The notes: generated by a model from the letters alone, not told the origin. DNA of 45,908 bases from CAZWEJ01 sp964632435 (GCA_964632435.1 CAZWEJ010000004.1:1-45908), one strand, 5' to 3'; numbered from the stretch's first letter, positions 7,706 to 14,989 are shown. Numbers and translations: made by a program.

Positions 7706-7748
7706 AGTTGGAAACCCCGGAGCTTTTCGGAGCTCCGGGGCTCCAACT
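7706..7748 (+). terminator. long terminator hairpin after the GC-rich gene
   Basis: Outer arms AGTTGGA (7706-7712) and TCCAACT (7742-7748) enclose a perfect 10-bp stem CCCCGGAGCT/AGCTCCGGGG (7715-7724, 7731-7740) with a 6-nt loop. It is followed by TTAAAC. It is either an intrinsic terminator with a short U-tract or an mRNA-stabilising hairpin between the two surface-protein genes. Confidence 0.7.
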
Positions 7749-7792
7749 TTAAACATCCATGTCTATCCAGTTACTCAGAGAATTCAGAAGGT

Positions 7793-7809
7793 CATTGAAA
7801 ATTGAATAG
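7793..7809 (+). promoter_or_regulatory. boxA-like element, copy 2
   Basis: CATTGAAAATTGAATAG differs at three of 17 positions from the element at 6171-6187 and lies 71 nt before the LPATG gene. No clear promoter is visible between the preceding hairpin and this gene, so the element may act on a transcript that reads through from 6114. Confidence 0.35.
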
Positions 7810-7880
7810 ATTTGCATCAACTAACAAACTATTAATGTAACTTTCTGAATATTTCTTGTTATCAAGAGAAGGAGAATACT

Positions 7881-8576
7881 ATGAATTTGATTAAGACTAC
7901 TGCAGCAGCAATGATTTTGCCTGCAATGCTAATCACCACCCCAGCAATTGCTGCTGAGATGGGCCAAATCGAAAGCGGTGACATTTACCGTGCAAAAAAT
8001 GTAACTAAGTCTAGCTCATTTACTGATGCTACGACTGCTGACAAATGTGAAGTTGTTAAGTATCGTGTTTTGATCCACAACCAGGGTCCAAGCACTATCA
8101 ACAACATCACTGTTAAAGCCACTATTCAAAGTGGTAAGAACACCAAGAACACCTCAACTGCGATCGTCAGCTCTGAGAATGCAAGCCCTAAGAGCTCTTC
8201 CGACTCAACAGTCGTAAACCTCACTGGTGCTTATGGTCTCACCTACGTTCCAGGTTCAACCAAGTTACTTGATGCAAACAGTAACGTTATCTCTAACTTA
8301 CCTGATGGTATCGTTGGTGGTGGCGTAAACGTTGGTACTGTTGGAGTTTCTATCCAACAGAAGCGAATGGTTGAATTCCAAGCTAAGGTAGACTGCCCAG
8401 TAACTCCTGAGCAGCCAACCCCAACTCCTACCCCAGAGCAGCCAGTTTCTCTTCCAGCAACTGGTCCTGAGGCTGGTCTAGCCGCAGCTGCTGGTACTGG
8501 TGCACTTGGTTACGCAGTACATATGTACCGCCGAAGCCGAAAGGCACTAGTCGACGCCGTTAAGCGCGCTAAATAA
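7881..8576 (+). CDS. LPATG-anchored surface protein with DUF11-like domain
   Basis: This is a secreted protein predicted to be covalently attached to peptidoglycan by a sortase. Residues 1-25 form a signal peptide ending TTPAIAA. Residues ~55-172 resemble a DUF11-type beta-sandwich (VVKYRVLIHNQGPSTINNIT), with single cysteines at 56 and 172 that could bond. A threonine/proline-rich stalk (TPEQPTPTPTPEQP) follows, then LPATG at 191-195, a hydrophobic stretch and a basic tail (YRRSRKAL), the classical sorting signal. AGAAGGAGAA precedes ATG 7881 at good spacing. GC content is back to the local norm, unlike the gene before it. No sortase gene lies in this window. The surface location suggests adhesion or host contact, but that is inference. 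Confidence 0.85.
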   Translation: MNLIKTTAAAMILPAMLITTPAIAAEMGQIESGDIYRAKNVTKSSSFTDATTADKCEVVKYRVLIHNQGPSTINNITVKATIQSGKNTKNTSTAIVSSENASPKSSSDSTVVNLTGAYGLTYVPGSTKLLDANSNVISNLPDGIVGGGVNVGTVGVSIQQKRMVEFQAKVDCPVTPEQPTPTPTPEQPVSLPATGPEAGLAAAAGTGALGYAVHMYRRSRKALVDAVKRAK

Positions 8577-8590
8577 CACAAAGCTAATTT

Positions 8591-8623
8591 TAAGAGTGCG
8601 GGCCGAACGGCCCGTTACTCTTA
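8591..8623 (+). terminator. hairpin after the LPATG gene
   Basis: TAAGAGT/ACTCTTA arms (8591-8597, 8617-8623) enclose CGGGCC-GAAC-GGCCCG. This strong stem starts 14 nt after the stop codon and lacks a U-tract. It may protect the 3' end, with the true terminator following at 8654-8689. Confidence 0.55.
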
Positions 8624-8653
8624 GTTGGCGTCTGTCGCAAGGCAGGCCGCAAG

Positions 8654-8689
8654 AAGCCCCTCATCTCTAAGATGAATAAGGGGCTTTTT
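8654..8689 (+). terminator. rho-independent terminator
   Basis: AAGCCCCT (8654-8661) pairs with AGGGGCTT (8679-8686), with an inner CATC/GATG stem, followed by a run of T to 8689. This is the clearest intrinsic terminator of the surface-protein unit. Confidence 0.85.
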
Positions 8690-8700
8690 GTGATTTAAGA

Positions 8701-8706
8701 TATAAT
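8701..8706 (+). promoter_or_regulatory. prfB -10 box, leaderless start
   Basis: A perfect TATAAT lies 7 nt before the ATG at 8714. There is no Shine-Dalgarno sequence and no obvious -35 box (the terminator U-tract occupies that area). Confidence 0.6.
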
Positions 8707-8713
8707 TACTCCT

Positions 8714-9799
8714 ATGCAACAGATATTAAAAAGATTAAGCGAACTCCAGTTAAAGATTGAAACAGCTATGGACAGGCTCAATCTCAAACAAGAACAAGAT
8801 AAACTTGAGCAGATGGACCAGCAGATGTCAGCCCCAGACTTTTGGAATGATTCAGCCACTGCCGCAAAAACTTCGCAAGAGGCGGCTTCTTTGCGTTCAC
8901 ATATCGACTCCTGGGTGCAACTTCATCGTGACGTAATGGTTGCCCGAGAACTGGCTGAAATAGGCGACGAATCAATGACCGATGATCTCAACTCGAACCT
9001 CGACCGGCTGGAGAAGACTTACAACGCAAAAGAGTTTGAACTAAAACTTTCGGGCGAACATGATCGTAGCTCGGCCATCCTTTCTATATATGCTGGAACC
9101 GGTGGTACAGACGCTCAAGATTGGGCAGAGATGTTGCTGCGAATGTATCTTCGGTATGCGGAAAAAGAGGGTTATTCGGCTGAGGTTGTCGATCGGTCGA
9201 ATGGGGAAGAAGCCGGTATTAAAAGCTGCACGATCGAGATCAATGGCTCATATGCATATGGCAAACTTAAGAGCGAAAAAGGTGTTCATCGTTTGGTACG
9301 GCTAAGTCCTTTCAACTCAGATAATCTTCGACAGACATCTTTTGCTATGGTTGAGGTTCTACCTCAGCTGGAGCATCCCGAGGAGGTTGAAATCGACGAA
9401 AAGGATCTACGCATCGACGTTTTCCGGTCCGGGGGACATGGTGGACAGAGCGTGAACACGACCGATTCGGCGGTTCGGATTACTCACATTCCCACAGGGA
9501 CAGTCGTTACAATTCAAAACGAGCGATCTCAGCTTCAAAATAAAGAGAAGGCGATGGGGATTCTTAAAGCAAGACTGACTGCCCTCATGATTGAGCAGCA
9601 AAAAGAAGAACTTAGCCAGATAAAAGGAAAACCTCAATCGGCTGAGTGGGGATCCCAAATAAGGTCATACGTGCTTCATCCATATACAAAAGTCAAAGAT
9701 CACCGAACTAATCATGAGACGAGTCAGGCTCAACAGATGCTCGATGGCGATATCAATGAATTTATTGATTCTTATCTAGCCAGCCAAATCGGAAAATAA
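8714..9799 (+). CDS. prfB: peptide chain release factor 2
   Basis: Recognises UGA and UAA stop codons in the ribosomal A site and triggers peptide release. The 361-aa product has the RF2 tripeptide SPF in RLSPFNSDNLRQTSF, and the catalytic loop GGQ in SGGHGGQSVNTTDSAV. The N-terminal helical domain is continuous: unlike many bacteria there is no in-frame UGA and no programmed +1 frameshift near codon 25, so RF2 autoregulation by frameshifting is absent. Its presence fits TGA as a genuine stop in this genome (hpf-neighbour, recO-region and secA genes use TGA among others). It is monocistronic and apparently leaderless, between the LPATG gene terminator and the LytM gene. Confidence 0.96.
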   Translation: MQQILKRLSELQLKIETAMDRLNLKQEQDKLEQMDQQMSAPDFWNDSATAAKTSQEAASLRSHIDSWVQLHRDVMVARELAEIGDESMTDDLNSNLDRLEKTYNAKEFELKLSGEHDRSSAILSIYAGTGGTDAQDWAEMLLRMYLRYAEKEGYSAEVVDRSNGEEAGIKSCTIEINGSYAYGKLKSEKGVHRLVRLSPFNSDNLRQTSFAMVEVLPQLEHPEEVEIDEKDLRIDVFRSGGHGGQSVNTTDSAVRITHIPTGTVVTIQNERSQLQNKEKAMGILKARLTALMIEQQKEELSQIKGKPQSAEWGSQIRSYVLHPYTKVKDHRTNHETSQAQQMLDGDINEFIDSYLASQIGK

Positions 9800-9816
9800 A
9801 CTTTTTTAGGCATAGC

Positions 9817-9885
9817 TTTTTTGCCTTGCTTAAGCGCTTCAAAATTCTAAAGCTTATAAATATTGGCTTTACTAAGGCAAAAAAA
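9817..9885. repeat. inverted repeat between prfB and the LytM gene
   Basis: TTTTTTGCCTT (9817-9827) is exactly complementary to AAGGCAAAAAA (9874-9884), enclosing 46 nt that themselves contain GCTTAAGC/AAGCTT palindromes. It ends 5 nt before the -35 box of the next gene. It could be a terminator, an operator or a remnant of a small mobile element. No target duplication is evident. Confidence 0.45.
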
Positions 9886-9889
9886 CGAT

Positions 9890-9918
9890 TTGACATTATG
9901 TTTATGTTCCATTTAAAT
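9890..9918 (+). promoter_or_regulatory. promoter of the LytM hydrolase gene
   Basis: TTGACA (9890-9895), 17 bp, TTAAAT (9913-9918). The transcript would start near 9925, leaving about 23 nt of leader with GAGGGGG (9936-9942) before the proposed start at 9948. Confidence 0.6.
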
Positions 9919-9947
9919 ACCCAGGTAAGAAACGTGAGGGGGATACT

Positions 9948-10952
9948 ATCACATTCGCGCGAAAACTGGGAACTACCATTGCCTCGGGGGCTTTACTATT
10001 ATTTGTGCCGGCAATGACTGTTGCTCAAAGCTTTCAAGACTTAAGTAGCCAATTAGGCGACCAAAACCGTAAAGCGGCAGAGTCGCATCAGCACATCAAC
10101 GATATTGATGCTCAAATTAACCGAGTTCAAGCTCAGATAAACGATACTCAAACAAAGATTGCCGAGACTAATGCAGCAGTCGAAGCCGCTAAACAGAAAA
10201 TGGCCATCGATCAGGCGAAGCTTAACGAGATGGTAAGGCGGGAGTATCAACGAAATCGAGAAAGTGATCTTGAGCTGTTGGCTGGTTCCAATAGTATTTC
10301 TGAGTATGTCCAAAGGGACACATATCTTAAAGCTAGTCAGAACGAAGTCGCCGAGCTTGTGGCTGAGGTAGCTGCTACCCGAAAACAGCTCGAGGCAAAA
10401 TCGGCCGAGCTAGAAAAACTAGGTGAGGAGCTACAGTCTCAGCAAAATGGTCTCAACTTTGTCCGCGCCCAAGAAGCGAATCAGCTTGCAGCTATTGAAG
10501 CAGCGCGCGCTGACCTAAAGCGTAAACTGGCTCGATTCGGAGGCCAAGTTGTCTTTGCTGGTGACTACGTGAATACAGGTGATCTTATTGGTTTTGAAGG
10601 AACTAGCGGGTGTTCCACGGGTTCACATTTACACTTTGAGGTTCAACAAGGTGGGCAGCCAGTAAACCCAAGACGCTTTATACCGGGAAGGTTTCGATGG
10701 CCACAGGATGGCTTTCAGGTAAATCAAGAGTTTGGTCCGCCAAACTGGGCAGCTCCATACAGTTTTCATACAGGAATTGATATGGGGCAACATTTTGGAG
10801 CACCGGTTTATGCGGCCGCCTCCGGAAGGGTGATATTTGCCGGGTACAACAGAACTGGCTTTGGTGACCACGTGATCATTGATCATGGCGGTGGATTGGT
10901 CACTATTTATGGGCATATGGGCGCTCGGGCATCCGATTACCCTAATTGTTGA
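9948..10952 (+). CDS. secreted coiled-coil LytM/M23 peptidoglycan hydrolase with permuted domain order
   Basis: EnvC-like protein predicted to cut peptidoglycan cross-links during cell separation. From 9948 it has 334 aa: signal peptide (FARKLGTTIASGALLLFVPA, then MTVA), a coiled coil of about 160 residues with the ELLAGSNSISEYVQR segment typical of EnvC/PcsB proteins, and an M23 domain. In the domain, STGSHLHFEV comes first (about residues 223-232) and HTGIDMG...IYGHM comes later (about 274-324), the reverse of the usual order; all metal and catalytic motifs are present once. No ATG, GTG or TTG exists in frame between the upstream stop (9891) and GTG 10005, which would delete the signal peptide. 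ATC 9948 behind GAGGGGG is the best start; a missing G in the G-run (start GTG 9934) is the alternative. ftsE follows. Confidence 0.85.
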   Translation: MTFARKLGTTIASGALLLFVPAMTVAQSFQDLSSQLGDQNRKAAESHQHINDIDAQINRVQAQINDTQTKIAETNAAVEAAKQKMAIDQAKLNEMVRREYQRNRESDLELLAGSNSISEYVQRDTYLKASQNEVAELVAEVAATRKQLEAKSAELEKLGEELQSQQNGLNFVRAQEANQLAAIEAARADLKRKLARFGGQVVFAGDYVNTGDLIGFEGTSGCSTGSHLHFEVQQGGQPVNPRRFIPGRFRWPQDGFQVNQEFGPPNWAAPYSFHTGIDMGQHFGAPVYAAASGRVIFAGYNRTGFGDHVIIDHGGGLVTIYGHMGARASDYPNC

Positions 10953-10965
10953 TAAGCATAAACGC

Positions 10966-10994
10966 TTTAGATTAAAAGTTATTAATGTTAGAAT
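10966..10994 (+). promoter_or_regulatory. ftsE promoter, leaderless
   Basis: TTTAGA (10966-10971), 17 bp, TAGAAT (10989-10994). The GTG start at 11001 is 6 nt after the -10 box, without a ribosome binding site. Confidence 0.6.
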
Positions 10995-11000
10995 AATCTC

Positions 11001-11681
11001 GTGATTCTATTAGATCGTGTCACCAAAATGTACCCCAATAAGCAGATAGCGCTTAGTGGGCTCAATCTTCATATTCAGCCAAAAGAATTTGTGACAATTG
11101 TTGGTGCCAGTGGCGCCGGCAAGTCAACTTTGATTAAGTTGCTGACACGTGAAGAGATTCAGACTTCCGGCAAGATCATAGTCGGTGGTCTGGACTATGA
11201 CACTATCGTTGTTAAGAACGTGCCACATCTAAGGCGCCGTATTGGAGTCGTTTTCCAGGATTTCAAGCTTCTGCCTAGCCGCAACGTGCACGAAAACGTT
11301 GCCTTTGCGCTCGAAGTAGCAGGCGCTCCTAACCGAGAGATCAAGCGTTCTGTGCCCAGAGTTTTACAGCTGGTCGGTTTGAGTGGTAAGGAAAAGAATT
11401 TCCCCCGAGAGCTTTCGGGTGGTGAGCGTCAGCGCGTTGCTATTGCACGAGCACTTGTGCGTCAACCGAAAATTCTTATTGCCGACGAGCCTACAGGGAA
11501 CCTCGACCCAAATACTTCTTGGGACATCATTGAGCTTCTTCTCAAGATCAACCGTTTCGGAACCACAGTGCTACTTACTACTCACAACAAAGAGATTGTT
11601 AACGCGCTTAAGAGAAGGGTGATAACTATTCAACGCGGGCGGATAATTAAGGATGAGGAACAGGGAAGGTACGCACTCTAG
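11001..11681 (+). CDS. ftsE: cell division ATP-binding protein FtsE
   Basis: Cytosolic ATPase of the FtsEX complex, a mechano-transmitter that converts ATP binding into activation of extracellular peptidoglycan hydrolases at the septum. The 226-aa product has Walker A GASGAGKST, Q-loop VFQDFKLLP, signature LSGGERQRVAIARAL, and Walker B ILIADEPTGNLDP. Length is typical. The GTG start follows a -10 box at leaderless spacing. ftsX begins 2 nt after the stop codon. Coiled-coil hydrolase genes lie on both sides, as expected for the proteins FtsEX would control. Confidence 0.95.
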   Translation: MILLDRVTKMYPNKQIALSGLNLHIQPKEFVTIVGASGAGKSTLIKLLTREEIQTSGKIIVGGLDYDTIVVKNVPHLRRRIGVVFQDFKLLPSRNVHENVAFALEVAGAPNREIKRSVPRVLQLVGLSGKEKNFPRELSGGERQRVAIARALVRQPKILIADEPTGNLDPNTSWDIIELLLKINRFGTTVLLTTHNKEIVNALKRRVITIQRGRIIKDEEQGRYAL

Positions 11682-11682
11682 T

Positions 11683-12600
11683 ATGCTGCTTCAAACCATC
11701 CGGATCTCGAAAACCGGGCTTCATAACTTTGTGCGAAACGCCTGGCTAAGCACAGCTGCTACCGCGGTAATGAGCGTGACTCTAACTCTCGTTGCGGTTT
11801 CCTATATTGCAAATGTGGCACTGACTTCAACCATCAAAAGCGTTGTTGATAAAATCGACGTCTCTATTTTCTTGAAAGACTCTACAACTCAAGAGCAAAC
11901 AAACGCCATTAAGGCTAAGTTTGAAGGCCTAGAAAATGTTGAGGCAGTTAAATATGTTTCTAAATCTGACGCGCTAACAGAATATCGACGTCAAAATGCC
12001 GATAACCCAAAATTGTTGGAGGCAGTCACCGAAACTGACAATCCTTTGCCAGCATCACTTCAAATCAAGGCTAAGGATCCAAATCAGCTGCAGCCTATTA
12101 CGGATTTAGCAAACTCTTCAGAGGTGAAGCCTTTGCTTGCAGATCGGGATGCCGTCAGCTATAGCGGCGACAGAAAGGCGACGATTGATCGCATTATTCA
12201 GACTTCGAATTTCTTTAAGCTCCTTGGGATAGTCGCTTCAATAGTGTTTGTGGTTATATCTACCTTGATTATCTTCAACACAATTAGGATGGCTATATTT
12301 ACCCGAAGAGAAGAGATTGAGATCATGAAATTAGTCGGTGCTACTAACTGGTTTATTCGTGGTCCCTTTATCTTTGAAGCCGCCCTTTACGGAATAATTG
12401 CCGCCATTGTTGCCCTGATATTTATCTACACAGTAATTATTGGTGGGGTTCCAAAACTAGGGAATTATATTGAGACAGCCAGCATCACCAACATCTTAAA
12501 AGAGAATGTTGCCCTGGTTGTGTTCGCCGAACTTTTCTTGGGGATCATGATTGGCGCCGCCTCCAGCATGTTCGCGCTCAAGCGATACCTCAAACTTTAG
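11683..12600 (+). CDS. ftsX: cell division permease-like protein FtsX
   Basis: Membrane partner of FtsE. It has four predicted helices: one near residues 22-44 (after RNAWLSTAATAVMSVTLTLV), then an extracellular domain of about 120 residues rich in charged and amide residues, and three helices in the C-terminal third (LLGIVASIVFVVISTLIIF, and two more). The motif RREEIEIMKLVGATNWFIRGPF is characteristic of FtsX. An in-frame ATG at 11653 inside ftsE would add ten residues, but the ATG at 11683, next to the ftsE stop (11681), fits translational coupling better. The extracellular loop is where FtsX normally contacts the coiled coil of PcsB- or EnvC-type hydrolases. Confidence 0.93.
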   Translation: MLLQTIRISKTGLHNFVRNAWLSTAATAVMSVTLTLVAVSYIANVALTSTIKSVVDKIDVSIFLKDSTTQEQTNAIKAKFEGLENVEAVKYVSKSDALTEYRRQNADNPKLLEAVTETDNPLPASLQIKAKDPNQLQPITDLANSSEVKPLLADRDAVSYSGDRKATIDRIIQTSNFFKLLGIVASIVFVVISTLIIFNTIRMAIFTRREEIEIMKLVGATNWFIRGPFIFEAALYGIIAAIVALIFIYTVIIGGVPKLGNYIETASITNILKENVALVVFAELFLGIMIGAASSMFALKRYLKL

Positions 12601-12631
12601 TCTTTTATCTGTTGTAAACTGCATAACCGGA

Positions 12632-12661
12632 TTGACATTTACAAGCATAAGAGGGTAAAAT
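12632..12661 (+). promoter_or_regulatory. promoter of the CHAP hydrolase gene
   Basis: A perfect TTGACA (12632-12637), 18 bp, TAAAAT (12656-12661). Transcription should start near 12668, leaving AAGGGG (12672-12677) as the ribosome binding site. Confidence 0.65.
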
Positions 12662-12685
12662 AATAGGTGTTAAGGGGCAGCACCA

Positions 12686-13801
12686 ATTAGTAGGGTACTG
12701 GTAACAAAAACTAAAAACACAGCAGTCAAAACAGTCCTATCGGTTGTGGCGGCTGCTTTTTTGGTGACTCCTCCGATTGCATATGCTCAGTCGCTTGATC
12801 AACAGATCAAGGCTCTTCAAGAGCAAGCGGCGGCCAATCAGAAGCAGGCTCAGAATTATCGCGCCCAAGCCGATACGCTGGCAAACAAACTTGCCGGCAT
12901 TAACGCTCAATCGGCTGCCATTTCTGCTCAAATTTCTGCTAACAAGGCTAAGCAACAAAAGCTGACGGCCGATATAGCAAAAGCCAAAGAAGAAATGGCA
13001 ATCAAGAAAGAGATTCTTGGAGAAAATATCCGAGCAATCTATCAGAACTCTCAGGTATCACCATTAGAGATGCTGGCTTCTAGCAAGAGCTTTAGCGAAT
13101 ATGTTGATCGTCAGCAGTATCTTGACGAGATAAAAGACCACATTCAAGAGGCTGCTGAGTCGCTCGCAAAGCTAAAGACAGAACTTGAAAAACAAGAAGC
13201 TGACGTGCAAATTGCTATTAGGCAACAGGCAGATTTACAGCAAGCCCTTGCGATTCAGCAATCCGAGGCTAATCAGTTACTTTCTGCAACCCGAGGCGAA
13301 GAAAGCCGTTATGCATCGATGGCCCAGGAGAATAAGGCAAAAGCAGAGGAGCTCCAGAGGCAGCAGGCAGCGATCCTGGCCGCGCAGTTCGGCGGAAACG
13401 TTACCGGTGGTGGGGCTTGCGGTGGCGGCTACCCTGGAAAATGGTGCTCTCCGCCAAGAGATACTGTAATTGATTCTTGGGGAATGTATAACCGCGAATG
13501 CGTAAGTTACACAGCATTTAAAGTTGCCGCGTCCGGTCGTTACATGCCTTACTGGGGTGGCCGCGGAAACGCCAAGCAGTGGCCAGGCAATGCTCAAGGA
13601 GCTGGAATACCTGTAAGCTACGGCAGCGGTGCTGAACCAGGGGATGTTGCAATCTCAATGGCAGGCCCTTATGGCCACTCAATGTATGTCGAGAGTGTAT
13701 CTGGAAATAGTGTTTTTGTAAGCCAATATAACTTTGGAAATGCAGGCGAATACAGTACGATGACTATACCCCAGTCGGGTCTGTATTTCATTCATTTTTA
13801 A
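12686..13801 (+). CDS. secreted coiled-coil CHAP peptidoglycan hydrolase, PcsB-like
   Basis: Predicted cysteine amidase/endopeptidase of peptidoglycan. From 12686 it has 371 aa: signal peptide (TKTKNTAVKT n-region, hydrophobic core, PPIAYA), a coiled coil of about 190 residues containing LEMLASSKSFSEYVDRQQYL, matching the SEYV segment of the LytM protein, a glycine-rich linker, and a C-terminal CHAP domain with the catalytic cysteine in NRECVSYTAFK and histidine in YGHSMYVE. No ATG/GTG/TTG lies in frame between the stop at 12671 and GTG 12746, a start that would remove the basic n-region. ATT 12686, 8 nt after AAGGGG, or CTG 12698 are candidate starts; a sequence indel is the alternative. It follows ftsX and is probably co-transcribed with ctpA. 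Confidence 0.87.
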   Translation: MSRVLVTKTKNTAVKTVLSVVAAAFLVTPPIAYAQSLDQQIKALQEQAAANQKQAQNYRAQADTLANKLAGINAQSAAISAQISANKAKQQKLTADIAKAKEEMAIKKEILGENIRAIYQNSQVSPLEMLASSKSFSEYVDRQQYLDEIKDHIQEAAESLAKLKTELEKQEADVQIAIRQQADLQQALAIQQSEANQLLSATRGEESRYASMAQENKAKAEELQRQQAAILAAQFGGNVTGGGACGGGYPGKWCSPPRDTVIDSWGMYNRECVSYTAFKVAASGRYMPYWGGRGNAKQWPGNAQGAGIPVSYGSGAEPGDVAISMAGPYGHSMYVESVSGNSVFVSQYNFGNAGEYSTMTIPQSGLYFIHF

Positions 13802-13819
13802 TAGAAAAGTAGGAGATTG

Positions 13820-14986
13820 ATGGAAGAGCGCCCAAAAAGGACGTATAGCTGGAAAATTGTCGGAGGATTCTTAATCCTAGGCATTCTATTAGGCCAGTTT
13901 ATACCTAATATTGTTCCCGCATTTGCGAAGAATGATCAAATTAATTTTAATGAGCTGCAAAGTGCTTACGATATTCTTCAGCGCAAGTATGATGGTGATC
14001 TCGACAAGGAGAAGATTCTTGAGAGCGCAAAAGCAGGTATGATTTCTGGCGCCGGCGACCCTTACACTACCTACCTGAATGCGAAGTCGGCAAAAGAACT
14101 AAATGACCAATTGAGCGGAACTCTTTCCGGCGTTGGTGCAGAGGTTGCAATTAAGAATAACAAGCTAGTCGTTGTTTCTCCGGTTGATGGATCTCCTGCC
14201 GAAAAATCAGGACTTCGTCCCGGTGACTGGATCACCAAAATAGACGATACTGATAGTTCAACGTTAACTCTTGATGAGGCGGTAAGCAAAATTCGGGGCG
14301 AAAAAGGAACCAAGGTAAAACTTACTGTCGTTCGAGCTGGATCACAGTCTCAGGTTATTGAGATCACACGCGATGTCATTTCTGTCCCAAGCGTTAAGTG
14401 GAGCATGAAAAATGGTGATATCGGCTACATTGAGATTTCTCAATTCGGGACCGATACCTCAGAAAAAACAAAGCAAGCAGCCAATGATCTTAAAGCTCAG
14501 GGCGCCAAAAAGATTGTTTTGGACCTAAGGAACAACTCCGGTGGCTACCTTGATGCGGCGGTTGATGTAAGTAATCAATTCTTACCGAGTGGGAAGGTTG
14601 TAGTTGAGGAGCGCCAAAAGGGTAAGACGGTTGAAAAACTTCAAACCGAAGGTGGAGGTCAGCTGGTTGGACTACCAATGGTGGTACTTATTAATGAAGG
14701 AAGTGCCTCTGCTAGTGAGATTGTTGCCGGCGCTCTCAAGGATAACGGCGCTGCCATGCTGATTGGAGAGAAGAGCTTTGGTAAAGGAAGCGTTCAAGAG
14801 GTGATTAAGTTGGGCGGTGGGGCCGAATTGAAAGTTACAATTGCTCGATGGTACACGCCAAGTGGAAAGGGTATCGACAAGGAAGGCATCAAGCCAGACG
14901 TTGAGGTAAAGCAGAGCACCGAAGACTTCAACGCTGATCGGGATCCTCAATTGGAGCGCGCTCTTCAAGAGCTTCAAAACCGATAA
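13820..14986 (+). CDS. ctpA: carboxyl-terminal processing protease, S41A (CtpA-like)
   Basis: Membrane-anchored serine protease acting on the outer side of the membrane. Residues ~9-38 form a signal anchor (WKIVGGFLILGILLGQFIP). A PDZ domain follows (SGTLSGVGAEVAI to VVRAGSQSQV), with a peptide-binding loop, then the S41 core with SGGYLDAAVDVSNQF, the serine in NEGSASASEIVAGAL and the lysine in GEKSFGKGSVQEV. ATG 13820 follows AGGAG by 4 nt; the TTG at 13817 is too close. In other bacteria CtpA proteases degrade or trim peptidoglycan hydrolases. Placement directly after the CHAP hydrolase (18 nt gap) makes that hydrolase a plausible substrate, though this is inferred from context. Confidence 0.93.
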   Translation: MEERPKRTYSWKIVGGFLILGILLGQFIPNIVPAFAKNDQINFNELQSAYDILQRKYDGDLDKEKILESAKAGMISGAGDPYTTYLNAKSAKELNDQLSGTLSGVGAEVAIKNNKLVVVSPVDGSPAEKSGLRPGDWITKIDDTDSSTLTLDEAVSKIRGEKGTKVKLTVVRAGSQSQVIEITRDVISVPSVKWSMKNGDIGYIEISQFGTDTSEKTKQAANDLKAQGAKKIVLDLRNNSGGYLDAAVDVSNQFLPSGKVVVEERQKGKTVEKLQTEGGGQLVGLPMVVLINEGSASASEIVAGALKDNGAAMLIGEKSFGKGSVQEVIKLGGGAELKVTIARWYTPSGKGIDKEGIKPDVEVKQSTEDFNADRDPQLERALQELQNR

Positions 14987-14989
14987 AAA

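Noticed and set aside
6214..7746. Several long open frames on both strands across the GC-rich cassette (216, 281, 112 and 100 codons).
   Set aside because: High GC lowers stop frequency. These frames are arginine/proline-rich, lack ribosome binding sites and overlap the signal-peptide gene whose leader, start and terminator are all coherent.
8714..8800. Programmed +1 frameshift in prfB.
   Set aside because: The frame is continuous from the ATG behind TATAAT to the stop; no in-frame TGA or CTTTGA slippery site is present.
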